NCBI GenBank assembly: GCA_964385045.1
Contig: CAYLNM010000113.1
Span: forward strand, 1-15,447
Source of the DNA: CAYLNM01 sp964385045
Lineage (GTDB): Bacteria; Planctomycetota; Phycisphaerae; Phycisphaerales; SM1A02
Direction: 5' to 3'
DNA: 15,447 nucleotides
Shown here: positions 8,501-13,638 of the stretch, one piece after another
Layout of the letters: each line of letters begins with the position of its first letter
How positions within the stretch are numbered: position 1 is the first letter of the stretch
Translations under genes and position numbers: made by a program
The notes under the pieces: model-generated
What the model saw: only the letters and a program-made list of their open reading frames with translations
The model's database searches: none
Told to the model about the DNA's origin: nothing

Positions 8501-8903
8501 TGGACTGCTTGGCCACCTGCACGCCCTGGCGCCGCACCTCGGCCGGCAGCCGCGGCTCGGCGATCGCCACGCGGTTCTGCACCCGCACCGCGGCCATGTC
8601 GACGTCGGTCCCGGGGGCGAAGCTGACCGTGATCGAGGCGGCGCCCTGGTCGGTGCTCGAGGACTCGATGTAGATCATGTCCTCGACGCCGTTGATCTCC
8701 TCCTCGATGATCGAGGTCACGGAGTCGACGACGGTGCGGGCGTCGGCCCCCGGGTACGCGGTGGTGACGCGCACGGTGGGCGGGGCGAGCTCGGGGTAGT
8801 GCTCGACCGGCAGCAGCGGCACCGCGATCGCCCCCGCGAGGACCATCACGATCGCGAGCACCCCCGCGAAGACCGGGCGACGGATGAAGAAGGCCGAGAG
8901 CAT
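5571..8903 (-). CDS. HAE1/AcrB-type RND efflux pump, inner-membrane subunit, with Gly-rich tail
   Basis: A 1110-residue proton-driven multidrug or metabolite exporter. ATG at 8903 has a strong GAGGAGG ribosome site that overlaps the stop of the adaptor gene 12 bases upstream. The N-terminus MLSAFFIRRPVFAGVLAIVM is the usual first membrane helix. Large periplasmic loops and about 12 membrane helices follow. The proton-relay pair is Asp412-Asp413 in IVVDDAIVVVENASR, and the matching Lys lies in ASKNAILVVEF near the C-terminus; both are intact. Residues 1039-1110 are an added tail: about 35 residues almost all Gly with Asp/Ser/Glu, then an acidic Pro-rich end. This is not part of the pump fold and would face the cytoplasm. 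It pairs with the adaptor just upstream; no outer-membrane channel is in the window. The transported compound cannot be inferred. Confidence 0.95.
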   Translation of the reverse strand: MLSAFFIRRPVFAGVLAIVMVLAGAIAVPLLPVEHYPELAPPTVRVTTAYPGADARTVVDSVTSIIEEEINGVEDMIYIESSSTDQGAASITVSFAPGTDVDMAAVRVQNRVAIAEPRLPAEVRRQGVQVAKQSTSLLMVLSLFSPDGSFSELEMSNYAAANLVDTLARVQGVGGVELFGSSDFSMRVWLDPARMTTLDLSTGEVLDAIREQNVQVAAGRLGQPPAAGDSGFQYTVTARGRLETPEEFEAIVVRVGEGGELLRLGDVARVELGAEDYDSFSRRNGEPSPAMGVYQLPGSNAIEVAEGVRAALRDITEAPEFAAGAIELDVTYDFTRFVGASIEGVVRTIFIAAFLVFVTVFVFLQDWRATLVPTIAIPVSIVGALGVLLAAGFSLNMLTLFGLVLAIGIVVDDAIVVVENASRLIEDEDLAPHDAAIRAMREITGPIVATTAVLLAVFVPTSLLPGFTGELYRQFAVTISVATVLSSVNALTLSPALCAILLRRRPPGRGRFVLWRWFDRILGAARGAYLFAVGRALRLTILVLVLYAGLAAATVWTVRSVPRGFVPTEDQLAIFVDIQLPDAAKLARTDAVLREAERIAMQLPEVDAVIGLGGRSLIAGVSQSNVATLIAVLAPWDERPDPESSAEGVVDTLGARLGAIQAARIQPFLPPPIPGLGQAGGFDLRVQDRSSQGPQLLAAATGDVVAAINQDERFARAFTSYAAEVPKLFVDIDRTRVKRQGVALDEVFGTLAANLGSVAVNDFNRFGQVYEVRVQADADARQTVEDLTRLTVRTREGGMVPLSALATVDMIVGPAVIDRYNLFPAASIRGQGRPGTSSGEAIAVVERLAEDRLPPGFGFEWTGTAYQQLQAGNVAPIVFALAVVFAFLALAALYESWLTPISILATVPIAILGALLAAAVRGLPNDVYLQVGLVLLVALASKNAILVVEFSRQRRQAGADPGDAALEAAELRFRPILMTSISFVLGTLPLLLASGAGAASRTAIGTAVFGGMVLATSAGVFFIPTMDAIVQRTVRRLTGGGEGGSGGGGGDGGGGGDGGDGGGGGAEGGSGGDEPGKPSGDARPSTAGGEGSAEGDGTDEDDRPGPPRRG
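5711..5790. repeat. GCC-type trinucleotide array encoding the poly-Gly tail of the pump
   Basis: Imperfect GCC/GTC/ATC triplets run across this stretch on the + strand. In the pump frame they read as Gly with interspersed Asp codons, making the Gly-rich tail. Triplet slippage can change tail length without breaking the frame. Confidence 0.7.
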
Positions 8904-8915
8904 CGCGGGTCCTCC

Positions 8916-10385
8916 TCAGCCGTCGCCGTCACGGGTGGTGGGAGGGTCGCCTTGGGCGGGGCGGTCCCCGGGGTCGGGGTCGACGCCGTGGCCCTCCGCG
9001 TCGCCGGCTGCGCTGTCTGCCTCGACGCCCCCCGCGCCGTCATCCGGCCCGTCCCCCGCGCCGTGTGCCGGCCCGTCCTCCGCGCCGTCATCCGCGCCGT
9101 CCTCGCCGGGCGGATCCTCGGGGCGCGAGTCGCGGCTCCCGCCGGTGCCGCCGGGTGCATCGCCGCCGCCGGGACTGCCGCCAGCGCCGCCGCCGCCGGC
9201 CGCGTCACCGGATGCGCGGCTCCGCTCCGTCGGGCGCACCGGCAGGCCGGGCCGGGCCCGCTGCAGGCCGACCACGACGTACCGCTCCTCGGGCTCGAGC
9301 CCCGAGCGGATCAGGCGGCGGGTGCCGTAGCGACCGCCGACCTCGACCTTGCGTCGCTCGACGACGTCGTCGGGTCCCACCACGTAGACGTAGCGGCCGT
9401 CGATCGCGGTGCCGATCGCATCCTCCTCCACCAGGACCGCGTCCTCGATCTCCTCGAAGGGCGTGCGGATGCGGGCGAAGAGTCCGGGCACGAGGACGTC
9501 CTCGGGATCGGGCACCGTGGCCCGCACGGTCAGCGTGCCGGTGGCCCGGTCCACCACCGTGTCGATGTAGTCGACCCGCCCACGGAAGGGATGGCCCTCG
9601 TCGACCAGCCGGCCGACCTCGACCACGGGAGCGGCGACGCCGGGCTCGCCCACGCGGCCGGTCTGGCCGCGGGCGATGTACTGCAGCACCGTCCGCTCGC
9701 TGGCCTCGAAGACGACGTGAATCTCGCCGGAGGAGATCACGGTCGCGAGCAGGGTGCGCTCGCCCTCGCCCACGAGGTTGCCCACGTCCACGTAGTTGCG
9801 GTCGATCGTGCCGTCGATCGGCGAGCGGACCTCGGTGTAGCTCAGCCGCAGCCTCGCGTCCTCGAGGGCGGCCCGGGCCTGCTCGATCCCGGCCTCGTCC
9901 ACTGCGAGCTCGGCCTCGGCCTGCACCATCTCGAGCTCGGTCGCGGCCCCCTGCTCGAAGGCCTCGCGGACCAGGTCGCGGCGGACGCGGGCGGCGTTCG
10001 CCTCGGCCTGCCGTCGCCGCAGCTCCGACTCGGCCCGCTGCACCGCCACGCGGTAGGGCTCGGGCTCGATGACGAAGAGCAGGTCGCCGGCGGTCACGCG
10101 GCTCGACTCCTCGAAGGCCACGCGCTCGAGGAATCCCGGCACGCGGGCGCGGATCCGCACCGTCTCGACCGCCTCGAAGCGGCCCTCGAACCGCAGGAAC
10201 TCCGTCACCGTCTCGACCTCGGGGCGCGCGACCGTGACCTCGGGCGGCTGCCGTTCGGCCACCTCCGGCTCGGAATCGCAGCCGCCGAGCCAGATCGCGG
10301 CGGAAACGCCGGCGAGGACGAGCGCGACCGCGCCCGCCGCAGAACGAACGCGACGCCGGGGCGGACGGTCGGGGGGGGTCGACAT
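8916..10385 (-). CDS. RND membrane-fusion (adaptor) lipoprotein
   Basis: A 489-residue HlyD/AcrA-type periplasmic adaptor. ATG at 10385 is preceded by GGGAAGGAGC at good spacing. Residues 12-36 are a lipoprotein signal with lipobox LGGC, so the mature protein should be lipid-anchored at Cys36. The lipoyl/barrel halves flank a coiled-coil hairpin: RIRARVPGFLERVAFEE, a helical Ala/Glu/Arg-rich hairpin (about 115-195), then SYTEVRSPIDGTIDRNYVDV. Beta-barrel and membrane-proximal domains follow. Residues 389-489 are an extra Gly/Asp/Pro tail with 8-residue repeats, not usual for the family. It bridges the pump encoded 12 bases downstream to an outer-membrane channel, whose gene is not seen. Codons 3-5 contain a run of eight C (10371-10378). 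Confidence 0.94.
   Translation of the reverse strand: MSTPPDRPPRRRVRSAAGAVALVLAGVSAAIWLGGCDSEPEVAERQPPEVTVARPEVETVTEFLRFEGRFEAVETVRIRARVPGFLERVAFEESSRVTAGDLLFVIEPEPYRVAVQRAESELRRRQAEANAARVRRDLVREAFEQGAATELEMVQAEAELAVDEAGIEQARAALEDARLRLSYTEVRSPIDGTIDRNYVDVGNLVGEGERTLLATVISSGEIHVVFEASERTVLQYIARGQTGRVGEPGVAAPVVEVGRLVDEGHPFRGRVDYIDTVVDRATGTLTVRATVPDPEDVLVPGLFARIRTPFEEIEDAVLVEEDAIGTAIDGRYVYVVGPDDVVERRKVEVGGRYGTRRLIRSGLEPEERYVVVGLQRARPGLPVRPTERSRASGDAAGGGGAGGSPGGGDAPGGTGGSRDSRPEDPPGEDGADDGAEDGPAHGAGDGPDDGAGGVEADSAAGDAEGHGVDPDPGDRPAQGDPPTTRDGDG
9032..9103. repeat. Three 24-base tandem units in the adaptor tail
   Basis: Units at 9032-9055, 9056-9079 and 9080-9103 each start CCGCGCCGT on the + strand and differ at a few positions. 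On the coding strand they give the octads EDGADDGA, EDGPAHGA and GDGPDDGA. The array lies inside the disordered C-terminal tail of the adaptor. Confidence 0.7.
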
Positions 10386-10446
10386 GCGATGCTCCTTCCC
10401 GTGGGCGGTCCGGGGCTCGGAACCTGGAGCCTGCCGCCCGGAGCCC

Positions 10447-10502
10447 GAATCCCAGATCCCGAATCCCAGATCCCGAATCCCAGATCCCGAATCCCAGATC
10501 CC
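10447..10502. repeat. G3N4 heptad array (four perfect 14-base units) in the efflux operon leader
   Basis: GAATCCCAGATCCC occurs four times without a mismatch. On the minus strand, the sense strand of the efflux operon, this is eight GGG runs spaced every 7 bases (GGGATCT/GGGATTC), followed by GGGCTCC and GGGC. Such spacing can form G-quadruplexes in DNA or RNA. The array sits 62-117 bases before the adaptor start codon. The 195-base stretch 10386-10580 also holds the adaptor ribosome site, a run of seven C (10526-10532) and the palindrome GGCCGCGGCC. No clear promoter was found. Confidence 0.9.
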
Positions 10503-10580
10503 GGACCATGAGACACGGGTCGCGGCCCCCCCGCACCCACGTCGTCGCGCGGCGCACGCGGTCGGGCCGCGGCCGGGTCG

Positions 10581-11153
10581 TCAGACGCCGTTCCAGCGGC
10601 GTGCCGCCCCGGCGATCCGCGCGCCGTAGCGGCGGGCGGTCTCGAGATCGCCGGGCGGCGGCGTGACCGCCGCGTCGTCGTTGTCGGACTGGGCCATCAT
10701 GCCGAGGAACGACCCGATGCGGTTGACCGCGTCGGGCGGGTCGCCGTGGTTGCCCTTGATCATCGGCGGCATCTCGGCCTGGCCCACCCAGATCATGCCG
10801 TGCTGCGCGGCGAGGATCGAGAACGCCTGCAGCGTGGCCAGCTTGTCGCCCGAGTAGCTGCCGCTGTTCGTGAAGCCGCCGGCGAGCTTGTCCCGCCAGC
10901 CCTGCGAGAGCCACTTCCGGCCCGAGGCGTCGATGAACCGCTTGAACTCCGCCGACGGTCCACCCATGTAGGTGGGGCAGCCGAAGACGATCGCGTCGGC
11001 CCCGTCAAGCTCGTCGAGGCGCTCGGCCGCCTCCTCGCAGTCCATGAGCAGGACGTCGGTGCCGTCGACCCCGCCCGCGCCCTCGGCGATCGCGGCGGCG
11101 ACGCGCTCGGTGTGGCCGAATCCGCTGTGATAGACGATCGCGACGCTCGGCAC
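10581..11153 (-). CDS. Flavodoxin-fold NAD(P)H-dependent oxidoreductase, WrbA-like
   Basis: A 190-residue cytoplasmic FMN protein. It starts at GTG (11153) with GGGAG upstream. The FMN phosphate loop is HSGFGHTERVAAAIAEGA (9-26). Further flavin-contact segments are GCPTYMGGPSAEFKRF and the TNSGSYSGDKLATLQ stretch; QHGMIWVG follows. These fit the WrbA / NAD(P)H:quinone oxidoreductase group, which reduces quinones by two electrons and so limits oxidative stress. The length suits a WrbA-like single-domain protein. It lies 75 bases downstream of the peroxiredoxin-like gene on the same strand, suggesting a small redox operon, but its ribosome site falls in one arm of a long inverted repeat. The substrate is unknown. 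Confidence 0.9.
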   Translation of the reverse strand: MPSVAIVYHSGFGHTERVAAAIAEGAGGVDGTDVLLMDCEEAAERLDELDGADAIVFGCPTYMGGPSAEFKRFIDASGRKWLSQGWRDKLAGGFTNSGSYSGDKLATLQAFSILAAQHGMIWVGQAEMPPMIKGNHGDPPDAVNRIGSFLGMMAQSDNDDAAVTPPPGDLETARRYGARIAGAARRWNGV

Positions 11154-11160
11154 CGGCGAG

Positions 11161-11229
11161 GGCTCCCGGCCTGCGTCCGTCGCGGCCCCGGGAACGACGG
11201 GACGACGCGCGTCGGACGTGCCGGGAGCC
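11161..11229 (-). promoter_or_regulatory. Long inverted repeat filling the gap between the two redox genes, covering a ribosome site
   Basis: The arms GGCTCCCGGC (11161-11170) and GCCGGGAGCC (11220-11229) are perfectly complementary. Inside them CGTCCG/CGGACG (11174-11179 and 11213-11218) and CGCG/CGCG (11181-11184 and 11208-11211) extend the stem to about 20 pairs with small internal loops. One arm contains the GGGAG ribosome site of the oxidoreductase gene; the other touches the stop codon of the peroxiredoxin-like gene. No T run follows, so it may be a translational control hairpin, an attenuator or an mRNA stabiliser rather than a plain terminator. Confidence 0.6.
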
Positions 11230-12251
11230 TAGCGCGGGGACGGCGCGGCGTCACCTCCGTCCGCGGGCGAGCCCCCCGGTCGGCGCGGATCGCCGTCCGC
11301 GGCGGGCCCGCCGAGGGTGGTGCCGGCGATCGCTCCATCCGTCCGCCCGTGGGCCCGGCCCTCCGCCTCGAGACGATCGAGCGCGGCGAGCACGTCCGCG
11401 GTCTCGGCCCGCCGCCGGTAGTCCGCGTCGACGAACGCCCACGCGATGGTGCGGTCGGACCCGACGACGTAGGTGACCGACAGGGGAAGCGTCCAGCTCG
11501 CGTCGCCGTTGCGTTCGGGCAGGTCGAGTCGGCCGGTGAACTGCTCGATGACGGCGCCGGGCAGCCGGTAGCCGATGCCGTAGTCGGCGGCGACCACGTT
11601 GCCGCGATCACTGAGGACGGGATAGGGGAGACCCTCGTCCTCGGCGGTGGCGAGGGCCGACGCCTCGACCTCGGGGCCGATCGCGACCAGCGTCGCGCCG
11701 CGGCGCTCGAAGGCATCGAGGGCCGCTCCGTAGGCCCGGAGCTGGATCGTGCAGTACGGGCACCAGCCGCCGCGGTACCACGTCAGCACCACCGGACCCC
11801 GCTCGAGGGCGTCGGACAGCCGAAAGGTCCCGCCGCCGGCGACCGGCAGCTCGAAGTCGGGCGCCCGGTCGCCGGCCCGCAGCGCCGTGTCCATCACCCG
11901 GCTCCCGCCCACCTCGTCGATCCCGTCCTCGTGGATCGCCGCCCGCTCGGGTGGCGCGGAGGCGGCGAAGGCCGCACGGCGGGCGTCGAGCTCGGCCTGC
12001 AGCGACGGGACGTCCGGCGACGGGGCGGCGCCGCCCCCGCCGGCCACCACCCCGCCGCCCGTCCGGGCGAGCCCGCCGGTGCCATCGCAGCCAAGGAGGC
12101 CCGCGGCGGCGATCGACGCCACCGCGAGCCGGACGAGGCCGCCCGGGCCGCCCGGGGCCAACGAGGCGGCGGGACGGGATCGGAGCCTGGAGTCGCCGGC
12201 CACCTCGCGCACGGCGAGGGGAGCCGGCCCGGTCGGGCGGAGCATGCTCAT
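11229..12251 (-). CDS. Peroxiredoxin-like (AhpC/TSA-type) lipoprotein
   Basis: A 340-residue thioredoxin-fold protein. ATG at 12251 is used, with a second ATG two codons later; no strong ribosome site is visible. A hydrophobic segment (42-54) ends in the lipobox LLGC at Cys55, so it is probably a lipid-anchored envelope protein. The roughly 40 residues before that segment are unusually long, so the true start is uncertain. The family motif SLQAELDARRAAF is at 83-95, followed by GDRAPDFELP and the active site YRGGWCPYC (159-167, Cys164 and Cys167). The domain ends with YVVGSDRTIAWAFVDADY. A disordered Gly/Pro/Asp tail follows. Family knowledge suggests thiol-dependent peroxide reduction or thiol-disulfide exchange. 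It is divergent from the M16 peptidase and precedes the WrbA-like gene. Confidence 0.9.
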   Translation of the reverse strand: MSMLRPTGPAPLAVREVAGDSRLRSRPAASLAPGGPGGLVRLAVASIAAAGLLGCDGTGGLARTGGGVVAGGGGAAPSPDVPSLQAELDARRAAFAASAPPERAAIHEDGIDEVGGSRVMDTALRAGDRAPDFELPVAGGGTFRLSDALERGPVVLTWYRGGWCPYCTIQLRAYGAALDAFERRGATLVAIGPEVEASALATAEDEGLPYPVLSDRGNVVAADYGIGYRLPGAVIEQFTGRLDLPERNGDASWTLPLSVTYVVGSDRTIAWAFVDADYRRRAETADVLAALDRLEAEGRAHGRTDGAIAGTTLGGPAADGDPRRPGGSPADGGDAAPSPR

Positions 12252-12265
12252 CCCGGGTCAATCGC

Positions 12266-12287
12266 GTGGAGCACGTCACTGTTCCAC
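12266..12287. promoter_or_regulatory. Candidate operator: imperfect 22-base dyad in a divergent promoter region
   Basis: The arms GTGGAGCA and TGTTCCAC match at 7 of 8 symmetric positions around the centre CGTCAC. The dyad lies 14 bases upstream of the peroxiredoxin-like start and 87 bases upstream of the M16 gene, within the only divergent intergenic region of the window. It could bind a dimeric regulator; the regulator is unknown. Confidence 0.35.
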
Positions 12288-12361
12288 CGGCCCCCGACTC
12301 GGCGGCCGCGGTCGCCCCGGCTCCTTCTCGCCCCCGCCGGAGGTCCGCCTCGTCCCGGGGA

Positions 12362-12367
12362 CTACAC
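12362..12367 (+). promoter_or_regulatory. Candidate -10 element giving a leaderless M16 mRNA
   Basis: TACACT lies seven bases before the ATG at 12375, in a region otherwise almost free of A/T. Transcription would begin at or one base before the start codon. No ribosome site is visible at normal spacing, which fits leaderless translation. No convincing -35 element is seen. Confidence 0.45.
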
Positions 12368-12374
12368 TCCGCCC

Positions 12375-13601
12375 ATGCCCGTCGAATTCAAGCACGCCGA
12401 GCTCGAGAACGGTCTCACGGTCATCGCCGAGGTCGATCCCGACGCCCACTCCGCCGCCGCCGGCTACTTCGTGAAGACCGGAGCCCGTGACGAGGACCCC
12501 GCCCGGATGGGCGTGAGCCACTTCCTCGAGCACATGATGTTCAAGGGCACCGACCGGCGCTCCGCCGAGGAGGTCGATCGCGACTTCGACGACCTCGGGG
12601 CGAACCACAACGCCTTCACCACCAGCGAGATGACGGCGTTCTACGCCCACTGCCTCGCCGAGCACCTGCCCGCGGCCGAGGACGTCCTCACCGACATCCT
12701 CCGGCCCGCCATCCGGCCGGAGGACTTCGACGCCGAGAAGAAGGTGATCCTCGAGGAGATCGCGATGTACCGCGACCACCCGGTGTGGTCGCTCTACGAG
12801 CGGGCCCTCGAGGTCTGGTACGGCGACCATCCGCTCGCCCACCGCGTCCTCGGCACCGACGAGACGGTGGCGGGCATGCGGCGCGACGACATGCTCGCGT
12901 ACTTCCGCCACCGCTACTCGGCCGACAACACCGTGCTCGCCCTCGCCGGCAACCTCGACTTCGACCGCATGGTCGACCGGGCCCGCGAGCACTGCGGGGC
13001 GTGGGAGCGGACGGGGGCGACGCGGGACTACCCGGAGGTCCGTCCCGGGACCGATCGGTTCGCGATGACGATGCCGACGGTCAACCGGCACTACGTGATG
13101 ATGGTCGCCGCCGCCCCGCCGCTGCAGGACGAGCGCCGCTACGCCGCGGGCATGCTGGCCCAGATCCTCGGCGACGTCGAGGGCTCGCGGTTCTACTGGT
13201 CGCTCGTCGAGACCGGCATCGCCGAGGAGGCCCAGGCGCAGTACGACGGCCGCGACGGGACCGGCGACTACATCGTCTACGCCTCGTGCGGCCCCGAGGA
13301 CGCCGAGCGGGTCGAGTCGCTGCTCCGCGACGAGTCGGCCCGGCTGGTCGAGTCCCTCGACGAGGACGATCTCGTGCGGGTGCGGTCGAAGGTCGCCACC
13401 GCGGCCGCCCTGCAGGGCGAGCTGCCCGGCGGACGCATGCGCCGCATCGGCCAGCGGTGGACGAGCCTCGGCGGCTACCGGTCGCTGGAGGACGAGCTCG
13501 CGGTCATCGACGCGGTGACGCTCGAGGACCTCCGGTCGACCGCCGAGGCGTTCCCGTTCGACTGGCGGGTGGTGGGGACCCTGGACCCGGCCCACGACTG
13601 A
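12375..13601 (+). CDS. M16-family zinc metallopeptidase
   Basis: A 408-residue single-unit M16 (pitrilysin/MPP-like) peptidase. The inverted zinc motif HFLEH is at 49-53: His49 and His53 bind zinc, Glu52 is the base. The third ligand is probably Glu128 in ILEEIAMYRDHP. The C-terminal half (ADNTVLALAGNLD, then PGGRMRRIGQRW with the usual Arg region) forms the second lobe of the clamshell. There is no signal peptide, so a cytoplasmic location is expected. Members of this size usually work as dimers degrading peptides or processing precursors. ATG at 12375 was chosen because homology begins at VEFKHAELENGLTVIAEV; the frame is open far upstream only as a shadow. It is monocistronic here, converging on the HDOD-GGDEF gene. 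Confidence 0.94.
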   Translation: MPVEFKHAELENGLTVIAEVDPDAHSAAAGYFVKTGARDEDPARMGVSHFLEHMMFKGTDRRSAEEVDRDFDDLGANHNAFTTSEMTAFYAHCLAEHLPAAEDVLTDILRPAIRPEDFDAEKKVILEEIAMYRDHPVWSLYERALEVWYGDHPLAHRVLGTDETVAGMRRDDMLAYFRHRYSADNTVLALAGNLDFDRMVDRAREHCGAWERTGATRDYPEVRPGTDRFAMTMPTVNRHYVMMVAAAPPLQDERRYAAGMLAQILGDVEGSRFYWSLVETGIAEEAQAQYDGRDGTGDYIVYASCGPEDAERVESLLRDESARLVESLDEDDLVRVRSKVATAAALQGELPGGRMRRIGQRWTSLGGYRSLEDELAVIDAVTLEDLRSTAEAFPFDWRVVGTLDPAHD

Positions 13602-13618
13602 GGCGCCGGGGGCCGCGC

Positions 13619-13638
13619 GGCCGGCCCGGGGGCCGGCC
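13619..13638. terminator. GC-rich hairpin between convergent genes, candidate bidirectional terminator
   Basis: The perfect 9-base arms GGCCGGCCC and GGGCCGGCC are separated by GG and fill the gap between the M16 stop and the HDOD-GGDEF stop. There is no T tract on either side, so function is inferred from its position and stability. Confidence 0.5.

Noticed and set aside
10447..10502. A CRISPR-like array
   Set aside because: The 14-base units are directly abutting with no spacers, and no cas genes are present.
5370..10511. A 1713-codon open frame on the + strand opposite the efflux genes
   Set aside because: It mirrors the codon structure of the pump and adaptor genes. Its product is a His/Arg/Asp/Gly-rich sequence without domains, as expected for an antisense shadow at very high GC.
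10560..10580. The GGCCGCGGCC palindrome as a terminator for the WrbA-like gene
   Set aside because: The palindrome leaves no loop, has no T run after it, and such palindromes are expected by chance at this base composition.
10746..12374. A long N-terminal extension of the M16 peptidase frame
   Set aside because: It runs antisense through the two redox genes, has no domain, and family homology starts only at 12375.
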